NCBI GenBank assembly: GCA_965247015.1
Contig: CBDFGG010000002.1
Span: 248,001 to 312,000 of the forward strand
Reading direction: 5' to 3'
Source of the DNA: JAIXWP01 sp965247015
Lineage (GTDB): Bacteria; Bacteroidota; Bacteroidia; Flavobacteriales_D; Sanyastnellaceae
Length of the DNA: 64,000 bases
Shown here in pieces: positions 43,881 through 52,421 of this stretch (its first letter is position 1; each line of letters begins with the position of its first letter). The notes beneath the pieces were generated by a model. The model ran no database searches. It was not told the origin of the DNA and saw only the letters and a list, made by a program, of their open reading frames with translations. The translations under genes were made by a program, and so were the position numbers.

Positions 43881-45881
43881 ATGGCGTTGAACTCAAGAAT
43901 ACCAGAAGGCCCACTCGATCAGAAGTGGACAAAATATAAGAACTCTGTGAAGCTGGTGAATCCAGCGAACAAGAGAAGCATTGAAGTGATTGTCGTAGGA
44001 ACCGGCTTGGCTGGTGCTTCTGCTGCAGCATCACTCGCAGAGATGGGATATAAGGTGAAGGCACTTTGTTTCCAAGATAGCCCACGCCGCGCGCACTCTA
44101 TCGCAGCGCAAGGTGGTATCAATGCAGCGAAGAACTATATGAACGATGGTGACAGCACCTTCCGTTTGTTTTATGACACGATCAAAGGTGGTGACTACCG
44201 TTCACGCGAAGCAAACGTTCACCGTTTGGCCGAGGTTTCTACAAACATCATCGACCAATGCGTGGCACAAGGAGTTCCATTTGCTCGCGATTACGGCGGA
44301 TTACTTGACAACCGTTCATTCGGTGGAACTCAAGTATCACGTACGTTTTATGCAAAAGGTCAAACAGGTCAACAGTTATTGCTAGGAGCATATTCAGCAA
44401 TGTCAAGACAGGTAGGTAAAGGAAATATTACTTTGCTTAACCGTCATGAAATGTTGGACTTAGTAATCGTTGACGGAAAGGCACGCGGAATCATCGCGCG
44501 CAACATGGTGACTGGTGAGATCGAGCGTCACTCTGCACACGCAGTGGCACTTTGCACAGGTGGATACGGTAACGTATTCTTCTTGTCTACAAATGCGATG
44601 GGCTCAAACGTTACAGCAGCTTGGAGAGCGCACAGAAGAGGAGCTCTTTTTGCAAATCCATGTTTTACGCAGATTCACCCAACATGTATCCCTGTATCAG
44701 GTGATCACCAATCTAAATTGACCTTGATGTCGGAGTCGCTCCGTAATGATGGTCGTATTTGGGTTCCAAAATTCAAAGAAGATGCGGAGGCTATTCGCGC
44801 GAAAAAACTTCGCCCAGTAGATCTTCCAGAAGATAGAAGAGATTATTACCTCGAGAGAAGATATCCAGCTTTCGGTAACCTCGTACCACGTGACATTGCA
44901 TCACGTGCTGCGAAAGAGCGTTGCGATGAAGGATTTGGTGTGAACTCAACAGGAGAAGCAGTATATCTCGATTTCAGCGCAGCAATTGTTCGTTACGGAA
45001 AGGCAGAAGCAAACGTGAAAGGTTTGCACAATGCGAGCGAAGCTGAAATCATTGCTTTAGGTAAAAAAGTGGTTGCGTCTAAGTATGGTAACCTATTCCA
45101 GATGTACGAGCAGATCGTTGCTGAGAATCCATATGAAACTCCAATGATGATTTATCCAGCGGTTCACTACACGATGGGTGGATTGTGGGTAGATTATGAA
45201 TTGATGACTACCATTCCTGGTTGTTATGCATGTGGAGAGGCAAACTTCTCTGATCACGGCGCCAATCGTCTAGGAGCATCAGCATTGATGCAAGGTTTGG
45301 CGGACGGATATTTCGTGTTACCATACACCATAGGTAACTACTTAGCAGACGAAATTCGCACAGGGGCTATTTCAACCAATACACCTGAGTTCGAAGAAGC
45401 TGAGAAAAACGTGCGTAATCAACTTGAGTCATTCTTCAAAACCAACGGTACGAAGCCGGTTGATTATTTCCACAAGAAATTAGGAAAGATCATGTGGAAT
45501 ATGTGCGGAATGGCTCGTAACAAGCCAGGCTTGGAGCAAGCGATTGCGGATATTCGTCAGTTGAGAGAAGATTTTTACAACAATGTAAAAGTTCCTGGAT
45601 CGACAAAAGGAATGAACCCAGAATTAGAGAAAGCTGCGCGAGTGGCGGACTTTATTGAATTGGGAGAATTAATGTGCATCGATGCATTGGATCGCAATGA
45701 AAGCTGTGGTGGTCACTTCCGTGAGGAGTATCAAACAGAAGAAGGCGAGGCATTGCGCGATGATGAAAACTACATGTATGTAGCGGCTTGGGAATTCACA
45801 GGAAATCCAAGCGAACCAAAGTTGAACAAAGAAGATTTAGTGTACGAAAACATCAAGGTTTCTGCACGTTCTTACAAATAA
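43881..45881 (+). CDS. sdhA: Succinate dehydrogenase/fumarate reductase flavoprotein subunit
   Basis: 666-residue FAD subunit. The dinucleotide-binding site [19 protein letters not shown] is near residue 35, the FAD-attaching histidine region is [14 protein letters not shown], and the catalytic segment includes [15 protein letters not shown]. It oxidises succinate to fumarate (or the reverse). Length fits the long B-type. It sits 36 bases after sdhC and 15 before sdhB. Confidence 0.96.
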   Translation: MALNSRIPEGPLDQKWTKYKNSVKLVNPANKRSIEVIVVGTGLAGASAAASLAEMGYKVKALCFQDSPRRAHSIAAQGGINAAKNYMNDGDSTFRLFYDTIKGGDYRSREANVHRLAEVSTNIIDQCVAQGVPFARDYGGLLDNRSFGGTQVSRTFYAKGQTGQQLLLGAYSAMSRQVGKGNITLLNRHEMLDLVIVDGKARGIIARNMVTGEIERHSAHAVALCTGGYGNVFFLSTNAMGSNVTAAWRAHRRGALFANPCFTQIHPTCIPVSGDHQSKLTLMSESLRNDGRIWVPKFKEDAEAIRAKKLRPVDLPEDRRDYYLERRYPAFGNLVPRDIASRAAKERCDEGFGVNSTGEAVYLDFSAAIVRYGKAEANVKGLHNASEAEIIALGKKVVASKYGNLFQMYEQIVAENPYETPMMIYPAVHYTMGGLWVDYELMTTIPGCYACGEANFSDHGANRLGASALMQGLADGYFVLPYTIGNYLADEIRTGAISTNTPEFEEAEKNVRNQLESFFKTNGTKPVDYFHKKLGKIMWNMCGMARNKPGLEQAIADIRQLREDFYNNVKVPGSTKGMNPELEKAARVADFIELGELMCIDALDRNESCGGHFREEYQTEEGEALRDDENYMYVAAWEFTGNPSEPKLNKEDLVYENIKVSARSYK

Positions 45882-45896
45882 GAAAAATACAAGGCA

Positions 45897-46649
45897 ATGA
45901 ATCTCACATTGAAAATTTGGCGCCAGAAGAGCACCAATGACCAGGGAAAAATCGTGGAGTACAAGGTGACTGATATATCAGAAGACATGTCATTCCTTGA
46001 GATGATCGATGTATTAAACTATGATCTTGTAGAAAAAGGAGATGATCCTGTAACATTTGACCACGACTGCCGCGAAGGTATTTGTGGAATGTGTAGCATG
46101 TTCATCAACGGAGAGGCGCACGGTCCAAACCGTGGCGTTACTACTTGCCAATTGCACATGCGTTCATTTAAAGACGGAGATACTATTTACATCGAGCCAT
46201 GGAGAAGCGCTGGTTTCCCAGTGATCAAGGATTTGATGGTAGACCGTGGAGCGTTTGACCGTATCCAACAGGCAGGTGGATTTATTTCCGTTAATACAAG
46301 CGGCCGTACATTGGATGCGAATGCAATCCCAGTTCCAAAAGAGGATGCCGATAAGTCATTCGATGCTGCAACATGCATCGGCTGCGGAGCTTGCGTAGCA
46401 ACGTGTCCAAATGGATCAGCTATGCTTTTCGTATCAGCAAAAGTTTCTCAATACGCATTGCTTCCTCAAGGGCAAGTAGAGCGTAAAGAGCGCGTGATGA
46501 ACATGGTGAAAAAGATGGATGAAGAAGGCTTCGGTAACTGTTCAAACATCGGCGCATGTGAAGTACAATGTCCAAAAGGAATTTCATTGGAAAACATCGC
46601 AAGAATGAATCGTGAATATTTAATGGCGACTATTAAGCCAGAGAATTAA
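45897..46649 (+). CDS. sdhB: Succinate dehydrogenase iron-sulfur subunit
   Basis: 250-residue electron-transfer subunit. The 2Fe-2S site is in [16 protein letters not shown]; the 4Fe-4S and 3Fe-4S sites lie in [14 protein letters not shown] and [15 protein letters not shown]. It passes electrons from SdhA to the heme/quinone subunit. All cluster cysteines are present. The operon ends at the terminator at 46670-46702. Confidence 0.96.
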   Translation: MNLTLKIWRQKSTNDQGKIVEYKVTDISEDMSFLEMIDVLNYDLVEKGDDPVTFDHDCREGICGMCSMFINGEAHGPNRGVTTCQLHMRSFKDGDTIYIEPWRSAGFPVIKDLMVDRGAFDRIQQAGGFISVNTSGRTLDANAIPVPKEDADKSFDAATCIGCGACVATCPNGSAMLFVSAKVSQYALLPQGQVERKERVMNMVKKMDEEGFGNCSNIGACEVQCPKGISLENIARMNREYLMATIKPEN

Positions 46650-46669
46650 AATAATATTTCGTTATGATT

Positions 46670-46702
46670 AAAAGCCCCAAGACTTGTCTTGGGGCTTTTT
46701 TT
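46670..46702. terminator. Bidirectional terminator between sdhB and cvpA
   Basis: AAAAGCCCCAAGAC-TT-GTCTTGGGGCTTTTTTT is a near-perfect 14-bp stem between convergent genes. Confidence 0.9.
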
Positions 46703-47237
46703 ATGGTTGCTGAATGACTTCTTCTGTGGAGGTGGTGACCGCTTTATAAAACTCGCTCTCTTTCAATGATGGCAACACTTTCAGAGAAAAATTATAAATG
46801 GGTTTGTAGAAAAAGGATTTGTCTTTTTGCTCCTGAGGAAGCACAGAGACCTTTTCATCTACACTATTAAAAATGACGAAAAGAAGACTCAATGAAAGAA
46901 TAAATTTCACCAACGAAAAACATGCTCCGGCAATTTGATTCCACTTTTCGGCACCACCAGCTTTGATGGATTTAGTAATTAATTTTCCAAGAAAATATAA
47001 TCCTACAATGACTAAAGCGAGAATTAAAACAAAAGAGATGATGGGTAAATTATCAGATTCAATATGCATTTCATCGCGTAAATAGACACTTACCCAATCG
47101 CTTAGGTGAATGCCTAAATACACTCCAACAAAAAGCGATAAGAGCGAAAAAATTTCCATCACAAAGCCATTTTTCCAACCGCGATAAAGAGAGAATAATA
47201 ATGGAATGGCAATGATGATATCAATATAACTGATCAT
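46701..47237 (-). CDS. CvpA family membrane protein
   Basis: 178 residues with four hydrophobic segments and the family opening YIDIIIAIPLLFSLYRGWKNG. CvpA proteins are inner-membrane proteins first linked to colicin V production and later to envelope homeostasis. It is 15 bases downstream of a SnoaL-like lipoprotein gene. Confidence 0.88.
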   Translation of the reverse strand: MISYIDIIIAIPLLFSLYRGWKNGFVMEIFSLLSLFVGVYLGIHLSDWVSVYLRDEMHIESDNLPIISFVLILALVIVGLYFLGKLITKSIKAGGAEKWNQIAGACFSLVKFILSLSLLFVIFNSVDEKVSVLPQEQKDKSFFYKPIYNFSLKVLPSLKESEFYKAVTTSTEEVIQQP

Positions 47238-47252
47238 AAAAAAGAGAGAGAT

Positions 47253-47675
47253 TTAAAAATTGTCGTAGTAAGTATAGTCCTTTACAATTTGGCCATTTTC
47301 AATGGTGAATATCGTGCAAATAGGCAATGTAAATTTCAAATTCTCTGGCGCCGTTCCAGTCGATATAAATTCAACAATAACGGTGTTTTCACCACTGGTA
47401 TGAATACGCTTTACCTCATCATGAAGGTCAGGAAAAAGAAATTCCATCTCACTATATTTTTTCACAATATCCTCTCGTGTTTGTTGCACGAGCTCCGTTC
47501 CAAAACTAGGGTCGAGAAATTCGGCACTCGGAGCATACATCTCTGACATGGCTTTCCAGTCGTGCTTATTGAAATTTTCGAAGTAGGTTTTGATAAATGC
47601 TTCGTTTTCTGATTGGACGTTCTTGCATCCCGCCAAGACCATCACTAGTGCAATTAGAGGTAGTAGTGTTTTCAT
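47253..47675 (-). CDS. SnoaL/NTF2-like predicted lipoprotein
   Basis: 140 residues. The signal segment LPLIALVMVLAGC gives a lipobox LAGC at about residue 16. The mature part is an NTF2/SnoaL-like alpha+beta fold, with IKTYFENFNKHDWKAMSEMYAPSAEFLDP and a C-terminal beta sheet (ENGQIVKDYTYYD). Such proteins bind small ligands or act as isomerases; the role here is unknown. It precedes cvpA on the same strand. Confidence 0.8.
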   Translation of the reverse strand: MKTLLPLIALVMVLAGCKNVQSENEAFIKTYFENFNKHDWKAMSEMYAPSAEFLDPSFGTELVQQTREDIVKKYSEMEFLFPDLHDEVKRIHTSGENTVIVEFISTGTAPENLKFTLPICTIFTIENGQIVKDYTYYDNF

Positions 47676-47846
47676 ATATCAAAGGTAATTTTTTATTCTA
47701 ATCTCTACATTCTGTAGCGAAATCCTACACTTGTTTTTTCATGCGGGTTTTCAGAATGCCCGATTTTACTAGGGTTTCAAAGATTTTGGCATGTTGGCAT
47801 CGTTTTGACTAATGGTAGAATCAAATAACCATTAAATTTTTAAGAT

Positions 47847-48149
47847 ATGAAAAAGTTAGTCATCATCGCCCTCGTGCTATCGTCAACTGCAGCGTTTGCT
47901 ACATCTGACACAACAACAGTCAATCAATCAACCGTTATCGCGTTGAATGAAACAGAAAAGCCTGTGAAGCAAGAAGAGCTCCCACAAGCAGTTAAGGATA
48001 CGCTTAGCAAGGCTCCTTATGCGGATTGGAAAGTAGAACAAGCTTTCTGGGGAACAACAGAAGCTGGAGAGTACTACAGAATCGAGCTTTCTAAGGCTGA
48101 TGTTAAGCAGTCTGTGAAATTGACCAAAGAAGGTCAACTTGTTAAATAA
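47847..48149 (+). CDS. PepSY-like periplasmic protein
   Basis: 100 residues. The signal peptide ends AFA near residue 18. The mature part (LPQAVKDTLSKAPYADWKVEQAFWG ... YRIELSKADVKQSVKLTKEGQLVK) has the pattern of a PepSY-like beta sheet domain common in Bacteroidota. It lies just upstream of a sigma54 regulator and its hybrid kinase, so it may belong to the response they control; a terminator separates them (48169-48201). Confidence 0.75.
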   Translation: MKKLVIIALVLSSTAAFATSDTTTVNQSTVIALNETEKPVKQEELPQAVKDTLSKAPYADWKVEQAFWGTTEAGEYYRIELSKADVKQSVKLTKEGQLVK

Positions 48150-48168
48150 GGTTATAGATTGGTGTGGG

Positions 48169-48201
48169 GGAGGCCGGTCTTAGCGATCGGCCTCTTTATT
48201 T
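48169..48201 (+). terminator. Rho-independent terminator after the PepSY-like gene
   Basis: GAGGCCG and CGGCCTC enclose an 11-base loop, followed by TTTATTTTT. Confidence 0.75.
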
Positions 48202-48228
48202 TTGATTGGATTACTAAAGTAGCTGATT

Positions 48229-49560
48229 ATGACTAAAATTTTGGTGGTAGAAGATGATGTGACCTTTGCGAAAATTTTGGAGCGATTACTATTGAGTAAT
48301 GGATTTACGGTAGAAGTCGCGTTCAGTAAAAAAACAGCTCAGGTCCTTCTTGAATCAAATGCATTTGATCTGCTCTTGCTGGACTATCGCCTGCCAGATG
48401 GTACGGGACTGGAAGTATTTGAAGCGGCACGAAATCGAAATGCCCAAATACCTGCAATCATCATGACCAATTTCAATGATGTGAGAACCGCCGTGAACGC
48501 GATTCGATCCGGAGCATTTGACTATATCACCAAACCAGTGCATCACGAAGAACTTTTGATGCAAATTAACTTAGCGGTTCAAAAACGAGAAATCATCGTC
48601 GATGCAAAATTACCCGTGGTGTCTAATATGGTCATCGGGAAGTGTAAGGCTTCGAAGGATTTATATGAACAAATTAAATTAATTGCACCTACCAATCTTT
48701 CCGTTATTATTCATGGTGAAACGGGCACAGGCAAAGAACACGTTGCTCGTCGTATTCATGAACAGAGCGATCGATCTAAGTTTCCATTTGTAGCCATTGA
48801 CTGCGGCACCCTCATTACTGAATTTGCAGCGAGTGAATTATTCGGTCACTTAAAAGGTGCATTCACCGGGGCGTTATCTACGAAAAAAGGAAAGTTTGAA
48901 GAAGCGAATAAAGGAACGGTGTTCCTAGATGAGATAGGAAATTTATCCTATGATGTGCAAGTGAAACTGCTGCGTGTGCTGCAAGAAAGAATAATTGTCC
49001 CTCTTGGCAGTAATAAAGAAATTCCCATAGATATTCGAATCATTGCCGCATCAAATGATGACCTGCAGAGTGCTGTGTCGAAAGGGAAATTTAGAGAGGA
49101 CTTATTTTACAGATTAAATGAATTTAAAATTAGTGTTCCTCCATTGCGGGAGCGCATGGCCGACCTACCACAATTTATTGATCATTTTATCATTGAAGCA
49201 AATGAGTCTATCAAAAGAAACGTGAGAGGTTGCTCACCGGATGTCATTAAAGTGCTCTCGAGTTATGATTGGCCAGGAAATGTGCGAGAGTTGAAAAATA
49301 TGATTCGAAGAATGGTGCTGTTGACTCCTGGAGAGGAAGTGCAAATGAGCGCGCTACCAATGGAGATGAGCATGACGATGCAATCGCGCACACGGACGTC
49401 ATCCAATGATTTGAAGTTGGTGCAAGAGGAGAATGAAAAAGCACTTATTGAGAAAGTTTTATTTGAAGTAAAATTCAATAAATCAAAAGCGTCGAAGATT
49501 CTAAACATCGACCGAAGTACACTCTATGCTAAGATGGAAAAATACGGCATAGACGGGTAA
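48229..49560 (+). CDS. NtrC-family sigma54-dependent response regulator
   Basis: 443 residues. The receiver (about 1-115) has VVEDD, the phospho-acceptor in [11 protein letters not shown] and the lysine in ITKPV. The AAA+ domain has Walker [10 protein letters not shown] (about 163), the sigma54-contact loop GAFTGA and Walker [11 protein letters not shown] Fis-type helix-turn-helix ends the protein ([20 protein letters not shown]). All activator motifs are intact, so it should drive sigma54 promoters. The hybrid kinase gene follows after 12 bases and is its probable partner. Confidence 0.94.
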   Translation: MTKILVVEDDVTFAKILERLLLSNGFTVEVAFSKKTAQVLLESNAFDLLLLDYRLPDGTGLEVFEAARNRNAQIPAIIMTNFNDVRTAVNAIRSGAFDYITKPVHHEELLMQINLAVQKREIIVDAKLPVVSNMVIGKCKASKDLYEQIKLIAPTNLSVIIHGETGTGKEHVARRIHEQSDRSKFPFVAIDCGTLITEFAASELFGHLKGAFTGALSTKKGKFEEANKGTVFLDEIGNLSYDVQVKLLRVLQERIIVPLGSNKEIPIDIRIIAASNDDLQSAVSKGKFREDLFYRLNEFKISVPPLRERMADLPQFIDHFIIEANESIKRNVRGCSPDVIKVLSSYDWPGNVRELKNMIRRMVLLTPGEEVQMSALPMEMSMTMQSRTRTSSNDLKLVQEENEKALIEKVLFEVKFNKSKASKILNIDRSTLYAKMEKYGIDG

Positions 49561-49572
49561 TTGAAATAAACT

Positions 49573-51990
49573 ATGGCCGTAAAGACAAGCATCCGGACTA
49601 AAATTGCGATCACCTGTTTTGTCGGTGCAGTGGCGCTATGTCTTGCTTTTTTTATTAACTCCAGAGCTTATAAGGCCATTCATTCATCAGTGGATGAGCT
49701 GACAAATCCGCAAGTGAAATTGTCATTGGTCAATAATATTTTATTTCAAATTCAAGGAATGGAGGATGCTTATCAAGAAGCAATCCTAGCCCCGAAAAGC
49801 AAAAAGATCAATGAGTTTATAGCCCGACATGATTCTACAGTGCTTGTCATTCAGTCGTTTCAGGAGGTTTCAAAAGACGATACGTTACAATTAGCATTAA
49901 CGGATTCTATTTTGCACTTGCTGGCGGTGCGTCAAAGTATTCTTCAGAATTATTTTTTTTACAGAAAAAAATTAATCACCAACCAGCCTTTCAAAGAACA
50001 ATTATTAGAGTTGGATTCTACACTGCAAGCGCAGAGTACTGTCGTGGATAGTTTGGTAATTCAACGAAAAGAGTTAGAAAGTAACAGCAGCTACGATACA
50101 ATTGGTGAGGAAAGCTCTAAAAATTGGTGGAGCAAAATTTTCGGAAGTACGAAAAAGAAAAGCCCGACTATCAAGAGATCGGAGACCAACTCCACGGAGA
50201 CCACTACAGATACGCTATTGCTGACCAAGAAGAATTATGATGATAGTCTTGCTCGATCCGTTATCAATGAGATAATCGTAGAACAAGAATCAAGAAGAAG
50301 TGATTTCTTTTCTAGAGAGGCTGAATTGAATAAAATCGATCACCTTTTTCATTTAAAAATAAATGAGCTTCTGCTCACCGTGCAACGAAATATAGAGCAG
50401 CAAACCAAAGCTACTTCTGAACTTTCAGAGCAAACCATATCAAGCACATTGAACACATTCATTATCGTGATAGTCTTGTTCATTGTACTATCCACTGCCA
50501 TCGCTATCATGATTGCGTGGGATGTCACGAGGGCCAATCGTTATAGAGAGCAGTTGGAGCTTGCAAAATTAGAGGCGGAGCAAAATAGTATTACCCGTCA
50601 GAGATTCTTGAGCAATATGAGTCATGAAATCCGGACACCTCTTCAATCAATCGTAGGTTATTCGGATATGTTGCATTCAAAATTTCCACGAGAAAAATAT
50701 GTGTCGGCCATTATGGAATCGTCGCACCATCTTCTAGAAATCGTTAATGAGATTTTGGATTTTCAAAAAATTCAAACCGCTGGAATAGTATTGCGAAAGG
50801 AGCCTTATGATCTATTGCACGCGGTAGAGCAAGTCAAACAAATTTTTGAATTGGAGGCTTCGAAACGCTCGATTTCGCTGACTACAGCATATCAAGGAGT
50901 GGAAGAGGTGTTGTTAAATGGAGATGAATATCGCATCAAGCAAATTTTGATCAATCTCATCGGTAATGCGATCAAGTTTACGACAGAAGGTGGCATTCAT
51001 TTGAAGGTGGATGTAGTACAAAAACCAAAAGTTAGTTATCTGCAATTAGAGGTATCAGATACGGGAGTGGGAATTCCTGCAGCAGATCAAGATCGCATTT
51101 TTCAAGAATTCGAACAGATCGAAGTGCCAATGGAAAAACGCCGTCAGGGCACAGGATTAGGGCTCAGTATTGTGAAGTCAATTGTAGAGGCGCACAAGGG
51201 GACAATTCAATTGAAAAGTGAAGAAGGAAAAGGAACGAGTATTACCATTACGCTACCAGCAGAAATTCTCAGTGAGGGTATCACATCTGCGATTGTAACT
51301 ATGCCGTCATTTCATTTACCAAAATCACTAGAATTATGGATGGTGGATGATGATGAATTGATATTGAGCTTGGTTTCAAAAATGCTGCATCAGCAGGACA
51401 TTCACCATCGCGTTTTTAATAATGCGGATGCGATGTTGCACGCGGCAGAATCAGGGCGCCCGCATGTGGTGCTCATTGATTATCGCATGCCCGACATGAA
51501 TGGTTTGGATGTATTGGTAAAATTGAAATCGATCTTGCCAAGTTTCGTTCGGTATATATCGGTTACTGCTCAAGCGCTACCAGAAGAAATGGAAGAGTTG
51601 CGACGAACGGGGTTCGATGATATTCTATTGAAGCCCTTCCGAGTGGAAGATTTTATTTCAATGCTGGAAAAACAGTTTCAAAGAAATAGTGAAACACTCA
51701 CCGCCATGTTTGTCAACGATCATGAAACAATCCATACCATTCTCACGCAGTTTAAAGAGGATACAGCAAGCGATCTCCATTTATTGAGGTCATTCACCGA
51801 CACGACTCATTCGGATGATTACGCGCTCTTATTTCATCGCGTAGCCGGACGGTGTGGTCAAGTTGGCTTTTCTCATTGGTCGATGTATTTCAGGTGCTTG
51901 GAGCTGGAATGCCGTGCCAAGAAGATTTCAGTTAGTGAGCAAGAGAAATTTGTAGCGGAACAAGCGCTAGTATTCATGCTTGCAAGCTAA
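49573..51990 (+). CDS. Hybrid sensor histidine kinase with receiver and Hpt-like domains
   Basis: 805 residues. A transmembrane segment (about 9-29) and a second (about 297-320) enclose a long periplasmic sensor. A HisKA domain has FLSNMSHEIRTPLQ, and the ATPase has NLIGNAIKFT, DTGVGIP and GTGLGLSIV. A receiver follows (WMVDDDE, LIDYRMPDMNG, LLKPF). The C-terminal 80 residues contain LFHRVAGRCGQVG, an Hpt-like phosphotransfer histidine site. A His-Asp-His relay ending on the adjacent NtrC-type regulator is a reasonable inference. The signal is unknown. Confidence 0.92.
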   Translation: MAVKTSIRTKIAITCFVGAVALCLAFFINSRAYKAIHSSVDELTNPQVKLSLVNNILFQIQGMEDAYQEAILAPKSKKINEFIARHDSTVLVIQSFQEVSKDDTLQLALTDSILHLLAVRQSILQNYFFYRKKLITNQPFKEQLLELDSTLQAQSTVVDSLVIQRKELESNSSYDTIGEESSKNWWSKIFGSTKKKSPTIKRSETNSTETTTDTLLLTKKNYDDSLARSVINEIIVEQESRRSDFFSREAELNKIDHLFHLKINELLLTVQRNIEQQTKATSELSEQTISSTLNTFIIVIVLFIVLSTAIAIMIAWDVTRANRYREQLELAKLEAEQNSITRQRFLSNMSHEIRTPLQSIVGYSDMLHSKFPREKYVSAIMESSHHLLEIVNEILDFQKIQTAGIVLRKEPYDLLHAVEQVKQIFELEASKRSISLTTAYQGVEEVLLNGDEYRIKQILINLIGNAIKFTTEGGIHLKVDVVQKPKVSYLQLEVSDTGVGIPAADQDRIFQEFEQIEVPMEKRRQGTGLGLSIVKSIVEAHKGTIQLKSEEGKGTSITITLPAEILSEGITSAIVTMPSFHLPKSLELWMVDDDELILSLVSKMLHQQDIHHRVFNNADAMLHAAESGRPHVVLIDYRMPDMNGLDVLVKLKSILPSFVRYISVTAQALPEEMEELRRTGFDDILLKPFRVEDFISMLEKQFQRNSETLTAMFVNDHETIHTILTQFKEDTASDLHLLRSFTDTTHSDDYALLFHRVAGRCGQVGFSHWSMYFRCLELECRAKKISVSEQEKFVAEQALVFMLAS

Positions 51991-52057
51991 TAGGCCTTTT
52001 GTGTATCGTACAATATTTTCGTTATATCTTCGTTGGACGCACACCAAATTCACTACC

Positions 52058-52342
52058 ATGCTTACTAAAAGATTCACTATCATTCTCGGAGTTATCGCGA
52101 CTCTATTACTCGTTCCACTTATTGCAATGCAATTCACTTCTGAGGTGAATTGGTCGCCTGCTGATTTTTTAATCATGGGGCTCATGCTCTTGGCAGTGGG
52201 CGCCGGTATAGAGATTGTTCTCAGAAAAGTAACGAGTACAAGAGGCAGAGTAATTCTCTGCGTTGCGATTCTCGGAGTGTTTCTGCTATTATGGGCAGAA
52301 ATGGCAGTCGGGATCTTCAACTCACCGATTGCGGGTAGTTGA
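52058..52342 (+). CDS. Small integral membrane protein
   Basis: 94 residues from the ATG at 52058, with three hydrophobic segments (about 7-22, 36-54 and 66-84) and short loops. A longer frame from 51980 overlaps the hybrid kinase and is less likely. A TATATCTTCG box upstream resembles the -7 element. No named family is recognised. A terminator follows at 52378-52400. Confidence 0.65.
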   Translation: MLTKRFTIILGVIATLLLVPLIAMQFTSEVNWSPADFLIMGLMLLAVGAGIEIVLRKVTSTRGRVILCVAILGVFLLLWAEMAVGIFNSPIAGS

Positions 52343-52377
52343 GGTTTCATGCGCTCAAACAAGGGTTTCATAAAATG

Positions 52378-52400
52378 GGAAGGCTCCTTCGGGGGCCTTC
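52378..52400 (+). terminator. Probable terminator before the propeller sensor gene
   Basis: GAAGGCTCC-TTC-GGGGGCCTTC forms a strong stem followed by GTTTATATTT. Confidence 0.7.
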
Positions 52401-52421
52401 GTTTATATTTACCCTTGCATT

